64,000 nucleotides of DNA from Dongia_A sp039808885 (GTDB lineage Bacteria > Pseudomonadota > Alphaproteobacteria > Dongiales > Dongiaceae), in NCBI GenBank assembly GCA_039808885.1, contig JBDHTX010000012.1, forward strand, positions 45,260-109,259. The letters are read 5' to 3'. Under the pieces are notes generated by a model. That model did no database searches and was not told the origin of the DNA. It was given only the letters and a program-made list of their open reading frames with translations. The translations under genes and the position numbers were made by a program. Positions 1 through 8,527 of the stretch are shown here, piece by piece (position 1 is the stretch's first letter; each line of letters opens with the position of its first letter).

Positions 1-167
1 TATTGCGCCTGCTCCATCCGGTGCAGCAGGACCAGGTGGCCGGTGCTGTCGAACACGGCGAAGACCATCGCCCAGCCATTGGCGGCGGCCTCCGCCTCGG
101 CGCGCTCCGCCACCCGCTTGGCCTCGGCCAGGGTGATGGGCGCGCCGTATTCGACGGGTCCGGCCAT
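1..167 (-). CDS. GlcG/HbpS-family heme-binding-like protein (partial)
   Basis: Only the first 55 codons are inside the window; the 3' part lies beyond the left edge. The visible residues (start MAGPVEYGAPITLAEAKRVA, then an Ala/Glu-rich helix and a strand ending in FDSTGHLVLLHRM) fit the N-terminus of the GlcG/HbpS family (DUF336), small alpha/beta proteins, some of which bind heme or act beside redox enzymes. The ATG at 167 lies 8 bp downstream of the ilvH stop on the same strand, so it is probably the last or a late gene of the miaA-ilvB-ilvH run. The specific function cannot be told from this fragment. The family call is fairly firm and the role unknown. Confidence 0.75.
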   Translation of the reverse strand, partial: MAGPVEYGAPITLAEAKRVAERAEAEAAANGWAMVFAVFDSTGHLVLLHRMEQAQ

Positions 168-175
168 GCCGCGCC

Positions 176-685
176 TCAGACCGCTTCCGGGCCGCGCGAG
201 ATGGCGACGACGCCGGTGCGCGACACCTCGACCAGCCCCAGGGGCTGCATGAGATTGATGAAGGCGGTCAGCTTCTCGGTCGAGCCGGTCATCTCGAAGA
301 CAAAGGATTCGATGGTGGAATCCACCACCCGGGCGCGGAAGATATCGGCGATGCGCAGGGATTCGACGCGCTTGTCGCCGGTTCCCTTCACCTTCACCAG
401 GACCAGCTCGCGCTCCAGCGACGGCCCCTCGACGGTGAGGTCGGTGACGCGGTGCACCGGCACCAGGCGGCGCAGCTGGTTCTTGATCTGCTCGATCACC
501 ATCGGCGTGCCGCTGGTGACGATGGTGATGCGCGAGAAATGCCGCTGGGCATCGACCTCCGCCACCGTCAGGCTCTCGATGTTGTAGCCGCGCCCGGAGA
601 ACAGGCCGATGACGCGCGCGAGCACGCCGGCCTCGTTATCCACCACCACCGAAATGGTGTGACGCTCGATCTGCTGTTGTGGCAC
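176..685 (-). CDS. ilvH: Acetolactate synthase small (regulatory) subunit
   Basis: This is the 169-residue regulatory subunit of acetohydroxyacid synthase. It stimulates the IlvB catalytic subunit and in the family confers valine feedback inhibition at the first common step of valine, leucine and isoleucine synthesis. An N-terminal ACT domain (about residues 8-85, with ISVVVDNEAGVLARVIGLFS) is followed by the C-terminal ALS small-subunit domain (about 90-165). The length is normal for the family. The start is a GTG at 685 with an AGGGAG ribosome-binding site about 8 bp upstream. It lies 48 bp downstream of ilvB on the same strand and is almost certainly co-transcribed with it. Confidence 0.96.
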   Translation of the reverse strand: MPQQQIERHTISVVVDNEAGVLARVIGLFSGRGYNIESLTVAEVDAQRHFSRITIVTSGTPMVIEQIKNQLRRLVPVHRVTDLTVEGPSLERELVLVKVKGTGDKRVESLRIADIFRARVVDSTIESFVFEMTGSTEKLTAFINLMQPLGLVEVSRTGVVAISRGPEAV

Positions 686-733
686 CCCTGAACTCCCTGA
701 TCTCCGATGCTCGCGCCCGCCGCAGCGGTCGCG

Positions 734-2494
734 CTACACCAGCACCATCCCCTCTTCCGACACCGAATCCGACCGCTGGTCCTCTGGGCCGAGCAGCATC
801 TCGTTGTGCGCGGCGCCGGACGGGATCATCGGGAAGCAGTTCTCCTTCTCGTCCACCGCGACGTCGACGATGACCGGGCCCTGCGTCTCGATCATCGTCT
901 TGATCGTGGCGTCCATGTCGCCCGGCTTGGTCACACGCAGGCCGGTCCAGCCGAAGGCGTCGGCCAGCTTCACGAAATCCGGCAGGGAATCGCTATAGCT
1001 CTCCGAATAGCGGCCGCCATGCAGCAGCTCCTGCCACTGGCGCACCATGCCCATCCAGCGGTTGTTCATGATGAACAGCTTCACCGGCAGGCGGTATTGC
1101 GTCGCCGTCGCCATCTCCTGGATGTTCATCAGGATCGAGGCCTCGCCGGCCACGTCGATGCACAGCGCCTCGGGATGCGCGATCTGCACGCCGATCGCCG
1201 CCGGCAGGCCGTAGCCCATGGTGCCGAGGCCGCCGGAGGTCATCCAGTGCTGCGGCTTCTCGAACTTGATGAACTGGGCTGCCCACATCTGGTGCTGGCC
1301 CACCTCGGTGGTGATGTAGTAGTCGCGGCCCTTGATCGCCTCATAGAGGCGCTGCAGCGCGAATTGCGGCTTGATCACGTCGGCGGCGGGGCGATAGCGC
1401 AGGCATTCGCGCGCGCGCCACTTGTTGAGCTGGTCCCACCAGGCGGCCAGCGCCTTGCCGTTCGCCTTCACCTGGCGTGACTTCCAGATCCGCATCATGT
1501 CCTCGACCACGTGGCCGACATCGCCGACGATGGCGAGGTCGACATGCACGTTCTTGTTGATCGAGCTGGGGTCGATGTCGACGTGGATCTTCTTCGCATG
1601 CGGCGCGAAGGCGTTCAGGCGGCCGGTCACGCGGTCGTCGAAACGCGCCCCGATGTTGATCATCAGGTCGCAATCGTGCATCGCGTGGTTGGCTTCGTAC
1701 ATGCCATGCATGCCGACCATGCCGAGCGACAGCGGATCGGAGCCCGGGAAGGCGCCCAGGCCCATCAGCGTCTGGGTGCAGGGGAAGCCGGTCAGGCGCA
1801 CGAACTCGGTCAGCAGCTGGGACGCCGCGACGCCGGAATTCACCACGCCGCCGCCGATATAGAACAGCGGCCGCTCCGCCTTCGCCATCAGGTCCACCGC
1901 GCGCTCGATGGCGGCGCGGTCGGGCTTCACCTGCGGATTGTAGGAGCGGTGCCGCTGGTTGGCATGGTTGACGTATTCGTGCTTGGCCTGCTGCACGTCC
2001 TTGGGCAGGTCGATCACCACCGGGCCGGGGCGGCCGGTGCGCGCAACGTGGAACGCCTCGTGGATCACCCGCGAGAGATCGCCCACCGACTTGACCAGGT
2101 AGTTGTGCTTGGTCACCGGGCGGGTGATGCCGGTGGTGTCCGCCTCCTGGAAGGCGTCGTTGCCGATCAGATGCGTCGGCACCTGGCCGGTCAGGCAGAC
2201 GATCGGCACGGAATCCATAAGCGCGTCGGTCAGGCCGGTCACCGCGTTGGTGGCGCCCGGGCCGGACGTCACCAGCACCACGCCCACCTTGCCGGTAGAC
2301 CGCGCATAGCCTTCGGCGGCATGCACCGCCGCCTGCTCGTGGCGGACCAGGATGTGGCGGATCTGGTTCTGCTTGAAAAGGGCATCATAGAGCGGGAGGA
2401 CGGCCCCGCCAGGATAGCCGAAAATCACTTCGACTCCCTGATCGATCAAGGCCTTAACGACGATTTCAGCACCCGGTATCGGTTCGATCGCCAT
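734..2494 (-). CDS. ilvB: Acetolactate synthase large (catalytic) subunit
   Basis: This is the thiamine-diphosphate and FAD dependent enzyme that condenses pyruvate to acetolactate, or with 2-ketobutyrate to acetohydroxybutyrate. The protein is 586 residues. The N-terminal ThDP (PYR) domain contains the catalytic Glu53 in RHEQAAVHAAEGYAR, a central FAD/TPP domain follows, and the C-terminal PP domain contains GEAS followed about 27 residues later by the NN of the ThDP-Mg motif. The reading frame is open 18 codons further upstream, but I place the start at the ATG at 2494, which has a GAGGGG ribosome-binding site and matches the usual N-terminus (MAIEPIPGAEIVVKAL). ilvH follows after 48 bp; miaA ends 93 bp upstream. 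ilvI is an equally acceptable name. Confidence 0.97.
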   Translation of the reverse strand: MAIEPIPGAEIVVKALIDQGVEVIFGYPGGAVLPLYDALFKQNQIRHILVRHEQAAVHAAEGYARSTGKVGVVLVTSGPGATNAVTGLTDALMDSVPIVCLTGQVPTHLIGNDAFQEADTTGITRPVTKHNYLVKSVGDLSRVIHEAFHVARTGRPGPVVIDLPKDVQQAKHEYVNHANQRHRSYNPQVKPDRAAIERAVDLMAKAERPLFYIGGGVVNSGVAASQLLTEFVRLTGFPCTQTLMGLGAFPGSDPLSLGMVGMHGMYEANHAMHDCDLMINIGARFDDRVTGRLNAFAPHAKKIHVDIDPSSINKNVHVDLAIVGDVGHVVEDMMRIWKSRQVKANGKALAAWWDQLNKWRARECLRYRPAADVIKPQFALQRLYEAIKGRDYYITTEVGQHQMWAAQFIKFEKPQHWMTSGGLGTMGYGLPAAIGVQIAHPEALCIDVAGEASILMNIQEMATATQYRLPVKLFIMNNRWMGMVRQWQELLHGGRYSESYSDSLPDFVKLADAFGWTGLRVTKPGDMDATIKTMIETQGPVIVDVAVDEKENCFPMIPSGAAHNEMLLGPEDQRSDSVSEEGMVLV

Positions 2495-2587
2495 CGGATC
2501 CACCCCTCGTCCCGCCCGACAAACACAGCAAAATAGCCTGTCTCGCAAGGGATTTCGCCCCTGCGGCGGCTGGACCCTAAGGTCTGG

Positions 2588-3553
2588 TCATGCCTCGGTC
2601 AACAGGAAATCGCGAATTTTCTGGCTGATTCCTGCATAGGAACTTTCCGAAAATTGCATGTCTTCGGTGTCCGGAGTTATAAAATTCCCATCTGCCATCT
2701 GGTTGCGAAACCAGGTCCCCTGCCGCTTGGCATAGTTCCGGGTCGCTTGCTGCGCCGCGGCAGCGGCCTCGGGAAGCCGCTCGGAATGGCCGACGCAGCG
2801 CGCCAGCTCGGCGAAGCCCAGCGCCTTCGCCCCGCCGGCCTGGCGCCGTTCGGGCGGATAGAGTGCCAAGGCCCGCGCCACCTCGTCCAGCGCGCCTTGC
2901 GCCAGCATGGCATCGAAACGCGCATCGCAGCGGCGATAGAGCGCCGCGCGCTCCGGCAAGACGATGAAGACAAGGAACCGCAGGCCCTCCACCGGCGTCG
3001 GCGGCAGCTTCTGCCATTCGGACAAGGGCCGTCCGGTCGCCCGCCATACCTCCCAGGCCCGCGCGACGCGCTGCGGATCATTGGGATGCAGCCGGCGGGC
3101 GATCTCCGGATCATGGCGCGCCAGGCGGGCGTGCAGGGCGGCGGCGCCGATTTCGGCCAGCAGGGCCCGTGTTTCCTGGCGCACCTCCGGCGGAATCTCC
3201 GGGATCGGCGAAAAGCCCTGCATCAGGCCGCGCAGATAGAGCCCGGTGCCGCCGCAGAGGATCGGCAGCTTGTCCGCCTGATGCGCGGCATCGATCTCCG
3301 CCCGCGCCAGCAACGCCCAGCGATCGGCCGTGCAGGCATCGTCCAGCGCCAGGAAGCCATAGAGGCGATGCGGCACAGCCGCCATCTCCGCCGCCCCGGG
3401 TTGCGCGGTCAGGACCGGCAGGTCGCGATAGACCTGCATGGAATCGGCGTTGATCACGACGCCCTCGAAATCATGCGCCAGGCGCGCGGCCAGCGCCGAT
3501 TTGCCGCTGGCCGTGGGTCCGGCAACGACCACCACGGGCAGGCGTCGTGCCAT
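2588..3553 (-). CDS. miaA: tRNA dimethylallyltransferase
   Basis: The enzyme transfers a dimethylallyl group to N6 of A37 in tRNAs that read UNN codons. The 321-residue protein has the P-loop GPTASGKS at residues 12-19, the conserved NADSMQVYR substrate motif near residue 40, and the LCGGTGLYLRGL segment in the middle. The frame is open upstream to 3676, but the ATG at 3553 begins directly before the P-loop strand, and the longer version would overlap the divergent serB. The divergent serB start is only 49 bp away, so both promoters must sit in or near that short interval. ilvB lies 93 bp downstream on the same strand. Confidence 0.96.
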   Translation of the reverse strand: MARRLPVVVVAGPTASGKSALAARLAHDFEGVVINADSMQVYRDLPVLTAQPGAAEMAAVPHRLYGFLALDDACTADRWALLARAEIDAAHQADKLPILCGGTGLYLRGLMQGFSPIPEIPPEVRQETRALLAEIGAAALHARLARHDPEIARRLHPNDPQRVARAWEVWRATGRPLSEWQKLPPTPVEGLRFLVFIVLPERAALYRRCDARFDAMLAQGALDEVARALALYPPERRQAGGAKALGFAELARCVGHSERLPEAAAAAQQATRNYAKRQGTWFRNQMADGNFITPDTEDMQFSESSYAGISQKIRDFLLTEA

Positions 3554-3602
3554 CTCCGGGCGCTTGTGCGCCTGCGCGCTCTCGCCTATACCCGCCCTCG
3601 CC

Positions 3603-4499
3603 ATGGATTTCGTGCTCTCGCTCATCTCAGCTCCCGCGGCCGCGGAGCTTACACCGGCCCTGCTCGAAAGGGTCAATCACGGCCTCGACGCCGCCGGCGC
3701 CCGGGCGGGCGGGATCGTCTGGCTCGATCCCGCATGCGCCGCGGAATATCCCTTCGCCGGCGACGATGCGGCCGTGCTGGAGGAGATCCGCCGGCGCCTG
3801 ACCGACCTCCCCGTCGACGTCAATGTGCTGCCTGCCGCGCATCGCCGGAAGCAGCTGCTGGTCTCCGACATGGACGCGACGGCGATCATCGGCGAGACGC
3901 TGGACGAACTCTCCACCTACACGCCGCACAAGGCGGAGATCGACAACCTGACCCGCCAGTCGGTCAACGGGCTGATGAGCTTCGCCGACACGCTGGTGGC
4001 GCGCGTCGCCCTGATGCGGGGCTTGGGCGAGGATGCCTTCGCCCGCACGTGGGACACGATCGAACCGACGCCGGGCATGAAGACCGCCATTGCCACCATG
4101 CGCGCCAACGGCGCCTATACGGCGCTGGTCTCCGGCGGCTTCACCTATTTCACCGCCCGGGTGCGCGACGCGCTCGGCTTCGACTGCGACGTGGCCAACG
4201 ATCTCGAGTTCGAGGGCGGCAAGCTCACCGGCCGCATCCCGCCGCCGTTGATCGACCCGCAGGCCAAGGTCGACGCGCTGCGCCGCCTGGCCAAGGAGCG
4301 CGGCATCGCCGCCCAGGCGACGCTGGCCATCGGCGACGGCTCCAACGACATCCCGATGCTGCAGGACGCCGGCCTCGGCATCGCCTTCCAGGGCAAGCCC
4401 AAGGTCAAGCAGGCGGTCCCGATCTGGCTGGATCATGCCGGCCCGACGGGCCTGCTTTATCTGCAGGGCTATCGCCGCGGCGAATTCGTCGAAGGCTGA
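3603..4499 (+). CDS. serB: Phosphoserine phosphatase SerB
   Basis: This is a HAD-superfamily hydrolase that removes phosphate from phosphoserine in the last step of serine synthesis. The 298-residue protein carries an N-terminal ACT-like regulatory region (about 1-75), then the catalytic DMDATA motif with the nucleophile Asp89 and acid/base Asp91, the SGGF motif II, and the GDGSNDIPML motif that binds Mg. The family usually has DMDST; here the Ser is Ala, a tolerated change. The ATG at 3603 is chosen because upstream sequence in this frame is antisense to miaA. It is divergent from miaA and convergent with degP, from which it is separated by a hairpin terminator. Confidence 0.95.
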   Translation: MDFVLSLISAPAAAELTPALLERVNHGLDAAGARAGGIVWLDPACAAEYPFAGDDAAVLEEIRRRLTDLPVDVNVLPAAHRRKQLLVSDMDATAIIGETLDELSTYTPHKAEIDNLTRQSVNGLMSFADTLVARVALMRGLGEDAFARTWDTIEPTPGMKTAIATMRANGAYTALVSGGFTYFTARVRDALGFDCDVANDLEFEGGKLTGRIPPPLIDPQAKVDALRRLAKERGIAAQATLAIGDGSNDIPMLQDAGLGIAFQGKPKVKQAVPIWLDHAGPTGLLYLQGYRRGEFVEG

Positions 4500-4507
4500 A
4501 ACGTGAA

Positions 4508-4536
4508 GGGCCGGCATCTGCCGGCCCCTCTTCCTT
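4508..4536. terminator. Bidirectional hairpin terminator between serB and degP
   Basis: An 8-bp perfect GC stem (GGGCCGGC at 4508-4515 with GCCGGCCC at 4520-4527) and an ATCT loop lie in the 55-bp gap between the convergent stops of serB and degP. A pyrimidine-rich, T-containing run follows on the plus strand. The U-tract is imperfect, so the efficiency is uncertain. Confidence 0.65.
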
Positions 4537-4554
4537 GCGCTTCGCTCGTAGCGT

Positions 4555-6063
4555 CTACTTGCCGATCTTCGGCGCGATCCACTGGAAGTCGCCGCCGCGG
4601 TTGACCAGCAGCGTGACCACCCGGTAGCCATTGTCCTGCGCCGCCTTGACCCGCTGCGCCACGTCGTCGGGCGAATTGACCGGCTTCTGATCGACCTCGA
4701 CGATGACGTCGCCGACGCGCAGATCGTTCTCCGCGCCCGGGCCCTGGGCATCGACCTCGGTCACCACCACGCCGGTGGCGTCGTCGGGAATCTCGAACTT
4801 CTGCTTCAACTCGTCGGTGATCGCCGACAGCTTCACGCCGAGGACGTCGACGGTGGTGGCCTTGTTCTGCGGCGGCAGCGCGCTTTCCAGCGTCTTCTGC
4901 TCGGCTTCCTCGGTGAGCTCGCCCACCGTCACCTTCAGCGTCACCTGCTCGCCCTTGCGCCAGATCACCACGTCGGCCTGCTTGCCGGTCGGCGTCTCCG
5001 CGACGACGCGCGGCAGGCCGCGCATCTGGGTGATCTCCTTGCCGTCGAATTTCAGCACCACGTCGCCCTGCTTGATGCCGGCCTTGTCGGCGGGGCCGTC
5101 CTTGGTGACGCTGGCGACCAGCGCGCCCGTCGGGTCCTTCAGCCGCAGCCCTTCGGCCAGCTCCGGGCTGACTGTCTGGATGCGCACGCCGAGCCAGCCG
5201 CGCTTGGGTTTGCCGAACTGGCGGATCTGGTCGAAGATCGGCTTGGCCAGGTTGGACGGGATCGCGAAGCCGATGCCGACCGAGCCGCCCGAAGGCGAGA
5301 AGATCGCCGTGTTGATGCCGACCACCTCGCCATCCATGTTGAACATCGGGCCGCCGGAATTGCCCCGGTTGATCGAGGCGTCGGTCTGCATGTAGTCGTC
5401 GTAGGGGCCGGAGTTGATGTCGCGCTGGCGCGCCGAGAGGATGCCGGCGGTGACCGTGCCGCCGAGGCCGAACGGATTGCCGATCGCCATCACCCAGTCG
5501 CCGACCCGGAGCGCGTCGCTGTCGCCCCACTTCACGAAGGGCAGCGGCTTGCCGGCATCGACCTTGAGCAGCGCCAAATCGGTCTTCTCGTCGCGGCCGA
5601 CGATGGTCGCCTTCAGCTCCTCGTTGTCATGGGTCAACACCATGATCTCGTCGGCGTTCTCGATGACGTGGTTGTTGGTGACGATGTAGCCGGCCGGATC
5701 GATGATGAAGCCGGAGCCGAGCGAGGTGCCGCCCCGCGGCCCGGGTTCCGGCTCGCCGTCGCGACGGTCGAGGAAGTCGCGGAACATCTCGTCCAGGTCC
5801 TGCATCTGCTGGTCCTGCGGCACCTTCTGGGTGCTGGAGACGTTGACCACGGCCGGCAGCACCTGCTCGGCCAGGTCGGCGAAGCTCTCCGGCGCCGAGC
5901 GCGCGAAGGCCTGACCGGCCCAAGCCAGAGACAGGATCGCCAGGGCCAGGATCGCCAGCGCCATGACGGCCGCCAGCCGGGCCAGGACCACGAAATCGAC
6001 GGACGGCGAATGTACGGCGACGGCCGCACGCGCCCGCCGCAACCTGGAATGCCTTACGCTCAA
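4555..6063 (-). CDS. degP: Periplasmic serine endoprotease, DegP/Do family
   Basis: This is a trypsin-like periplasmic protease/chaperone for misfolded envelope proteins. In the 502-residue protein a hydrophobic segment (about residues 24-50, probable signal sequence ending near GQAFA) precedes the protease domain. The triad residues are visible: His132 in TNNHVI, Asp162 in DEKTDLALL, and Ser236 in NRGNSGGPM. Two PDZ domains follow (about 290-380 and 405-500). The start is a TTG at 6063, chosen because GGAGG lies 5 bp upstream; an internal GTG (5991) or ATG (5964) would shorten the N-terminus before the signal sequence. It is downstream of hflK-hflC on the same strand with a 111-bp gap, the common alphaproteobacterial order. 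Confidence 0.95.
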   Translation of the reverse strand: MSVRHSRLRRARAAVAVHSPSVDFVVLARLAAVMALAILALAILSLAWAGQAFARSAPESFADLAEQVLPAVVNVSSTQKVPQDQQMQDLDEMFRDFLDRRDGEPEPGPRGGTSLGSGFIIDPAGYIVTNNHVIENADEIMVLTHDNEELKATIVGRDEKTDLALLKVDAGKPLPFVKWGDSDALRVGDWVMAIGNPFGLGGTVTAGILSARQRDINSGPYDDYMQTDASINRGNSGGPMFNMDGEVVGINTAIFSPSGGSVGIGFAIPSNLAKPIFDQIRQFGKPKRGWLGVRIQTVSPELAEGLRLKDPTGALVASVTKDGPADKAGIKQGDVVLKFDGKEITQMRGLPRVVAETPTGKQADVVIWRKGEQVTLKVTVGELTEEAEQKTLESALPPQNKATTVDVLGVKLSAITDELKQKFEIPDDATGVVVTEVDAQGPGAENDLRVGDVIVEVDQKPVNSPDDVAQRVKAAQDNGYRVVTLLVNRGGDFQWIAPKIGK

Positions 6064-6174
6064 CGTTACCTCCGCGAATACCCTAGGCCGGGGACCGCCC
6101 GATGGTGGCGCCCGATTGTGTCAACATCATAGACCCTGTCCGGCGGCGCCGGATCACAAAGCCGTCAAGCCCGC

Positions 6175-7062
6175 CTATTGCTGCGGCTGCGCCGCGGCCC
6201 CGTCACTGTTCTCGAAAAAGCGGAAGAAATCGCCCTTCGGCTCGCCGACAAAGGTGGTCGTGTTGCCGCCCAGCCCGTTCTGCATCGCCTGGAGCGACCG
6301 ATAGAGGTCGAAGAAGGCCGGGTCGACGCCGAAGGCGTCATTGTAGATCTTGGTCGCCTCGGCGTCGCCCTGGCCGCGCAGGATCTCCGCCTGCTTGCGC
6401 GCCTCGGCCAGCACCACGACCGCCTGCTTGTCGGCCTCGGCGCGCTTCTCGCGCGCCTCGCGCTGACCCTGGGCGCGGAAACTCGCGGCCTCCTGTGCCC
6501 GCTGCGTGCGCATCCGGTTGTAGATGGCTTCGCTGTTCTCCGCCGGCAGGTCGACGCGCTTGAATCGCACGTCGAGCACCTCGATGCCGAACTGCTTGGC
6601 CTGCGGCGCCAGCCGCTTGGTCACGTCGGTCATCAGGGCCGCGCGGCGCTCGGTCAGCACGTCCTGCATCGGCACCGAGCCGAATTCGTCGCGCAGCACC
6701 TGGTTGAGCACGGCAATGACGCGCTGCTCGGCGCCCAGTTCGGTGCGCGCCACGCGATAGAAGATCTCCGGCAGGGAGATGCGGTAGCGCACATAGGCGG
6801 AAATCACGATCCGCTTCTGGTCCTCCGTCGTCACGGTGAAGGACGGCGCGTCGATGTTGATGATCCGCCGGTCGATGTAGAACACGTTGTCGATGAAGGG
6901 AATGCGCCAGTGCAGGCCCGGGCTGTTCTCCACCGTATCGATCAGCTTGCCGAAGCGCACGACGACCGCATTCTGCGACTGCTGCACGAAGAAGGTCGCG
7001 GCATAGAGCAGGATCAGCGCGAAGATGGCGACAATGATGCCGCTGCCGAGGATGCGGTTCAT
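6175..7062 (-). CDS. hflC: HflC, modulator of FtsH protease
   Basis: HflC forms with HflK the membrane-anchored SPFH complex that surrounds and restrains the FtsH protease. The 295-residue protein has one N-terminal transmembrane segment (about 7-26), an SPFH/Band 7 domain beginning at QQSQNAVVVRFGK, and a long charged helical region (about 190-245, RAQGQREAREKRAEADKQ) typical of the family. The ATG at 7062 has a GGGAGG ribosome-binding site and shares one base with the hflK stop (TGATG), so the two are translationally coupled. degP follows 111 bp downstream. Confidence 0.96.
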   Translation of the reverse strand: MNRILGSGIIVAIFALILLYAATFFVQQSQNAVVVRFGKLIDTVENSPGLHWRIPFIDNVFYIDRRIINIDAPSFTVTTEDQKRIVISAYVRYRISLPEIFYRVARTELGAEQRVIAVLNQVLRDEFGSVPMQDVLTERRAALMTDVTKRLAPQAKQFGIEVLDVRFKRVDLPAENSEAIYNRMRTQRAQEAASFRAQGQREAREKRAEADKQAVVVLAEARKQAEILRGQGDAEATKIYNDAFGVDPAFFDLYRSLQAMQNGLGGNTTTFVGEPKGDFFRFFENSDGAAAQPQQ

Positions 7063-8267
7063 CAGTTGCCTCCCGCGTTGGTGCCGGTCGTCCCCGTGAC
7101 GCTACTCGCGGCCCCCGGATCGGAGGGCGCGGGCTGCGCCGCGGATGCGGCGCCCTGCTGCTTCAGCAGCTGGTCGAGCGGCAGATAGGGCACCGCGCCG
7201 CCGGGGCCGGTATCGACCAGGACCTTGTTCATCTTGCCGAGGATGCCCTCGAGCGTCTCGAGGTAGAGCCGGCGCGAGGTGATCTTCGGGCTGTTCTTGT
7301 ATTGCTGATAGACCGCCAGGAAGCGCTGCGCGTCGCCCTGCGCCAGGGCGATCTTCTCGGCCTGGTAGGCTTCCGCCTGCTTGACGAACTGCGTCGCCTG
7401 GCCCTGCGCCTCCTGCGTCACCTGATTGTAGTAGGCCTGGGCCTGGTTGACCGTGCTTTCGCGGTCGGCCTTGGCCTTCTGCACGTCGATGAAGGCCTCG
7501 ATCGCCTCCTGCGGCGCGTCGACGCGCTGCAGCGACATGCTGTCGATGCGAATGCCCGAATTGTAGCTGTCCAGGATTTTCTGGGCGAGCACCATGGCCC
7601 GGTCGCCGATGGTCTGGCGGCCCTGGGTATAGACGTATTCGAAATTGTTCTGGCCGATGACCTCGCGGATCGCGGCTTCCACCGCGTTCTTCACCGTGTC
7701 GTTCTTCGGCGCGTCGGGCGACTGGCTCTCGTTCGGGTCGCGGATCTCGAACAGGTATTTCTGCACGTCCTCGATGTGCCACTGCACCACGGCCTGGACC
7801 TGGACGATGTTCTCGTCCCCGGTCAGCATCAGGCTTTCCTCGTCGATGCTGTTGGAGGCGCCGCTGCTGCTGCCGCGGAAGCCGATCTCCACCGCGTTGC
7901 GCACGGCGACGTTGGGTGTCAGCACGTCGCCGATCGGCGCCGGCCAGTTCCAGTGCAAGCCGTTCTCCGTCGTCTCGCCGGTGAACTTGCCGAAGACCAG
8001 CGGCACGCCCTGCTCGGACGGCTGCACCTGATAGAGCCCGCTCGCCAGCCACAGCACCGCCGCCACGCCCACCAGGATGGCGCCGACCCGGCCGGAACCC
8101 ATGCCGCCGGGCAGCAGATTCTTCATGCGGTCCTGGCCGCGGCGCAGCATTTCCTCGAAATCGGGGGGCTGTCCGCCGGGACCGCGCGACCAGGGGCTTT
8201 GCCCGCCGCCCTGTCCGCCGCCGCCACCGCCGCCGCCCCACGGGCCGCCCTGATTGTTCCAAGCCAT
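7062..8267 (-). CDS. hflK: HflK, modulator of FtsH protease
   Basis: HflK is the partner of HflC in the FtsH-regulating complex. The 401-residue protein starts with the Gly-rich cytoplasmic stretch typical of HflK (MAWNNQGGPW then a run of eight Gly), followed by one transmembrane helix (about 61-79), the SPFH/Band 7 domain starting near VQPSEQGVPLVFGKF, and a C-terminal helical region rich in Ala, Gln and Glu. The frame is open 86 codons further upstream, but that sequence is antisense to the mrp leader region, so I use the ATG at 8267. It is divergent from mrp with about 260 bp between the starts. Confidence 0.95.
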   Translation of the reverse strand: MAWNNQGGPWGGGGGGGGQGGGQSPWSRGPGGQPPDFEEMLRRGQDRMKNLLPGGMGSGRVGAILVGVAAVLWLASGLYQVQPSEQGVPLVFGKFTGETTENGLHWNWPAPIGDVLTPNVAVRNAVEIGFRGSSSGASNSIDEESLMLTGDENIVQVQAVVQWHIEDVQKYLFEIRDPNESQSPDAPKNDTVKNAVEAAIREVIGQNNFEYVYTQGRQTIGDRAMVLAQKILDSYNSGIRIDSMSLQRVDAPQEAIEAFIDVQKAKADRESTVNQAQAYYNQVTQEAQGQATQFVKQAEAYQAEKIALAQGDAQRFLAVYQQYKNSPKITSRRLYLETLEGILGKMNKVLVDTGPGGAVPYLPLDQLLKQQGAASAAQPAPSDPGAASSVTGTTGTNAGGN

Positions 8268-8370
8268 GAATACCCCAGCCGATCCCTGTTCAAACACGCA
8301 TTTCCCGGAGCAATTCCGGACGCTTAGGCCATCCTGGCCGGCTCCTCCGCCCCATGGTTCAATCCATGAA

Positions 8371-8398
8371 TTGCAAAGGGTGCCCGAGTACTTATATG
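8371..8398 (+). promoter_or_regulatory. Candidate sigma-70-type promoter for mrp
   Basis: TTGCAA (8371-8376) and TATATG (8393-8398) are separated by 16 bp in the divergent hflK/mrp interval. Each hexamer matches 4 of 6 consensus bases. A short inverted repeat (CTTATA at 8391-8396 and TATAAG at 8411-8416) overlaps the -10 and could serve promoters on both strands. Confidence 0.4.
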
Positions 8399-8527
8399 AC
8401 CCTGGGGCCTTATAAGACAGGGTGCGCGGACCGGCAACGCAAACCGCCCGCCCGCCCCATCCGTCCCCGGCAGGATTTCCGCCAAGCAGCCCGTTCCATA
8501 TCGTCTTCCATCCCAGGTGTTTCAAGC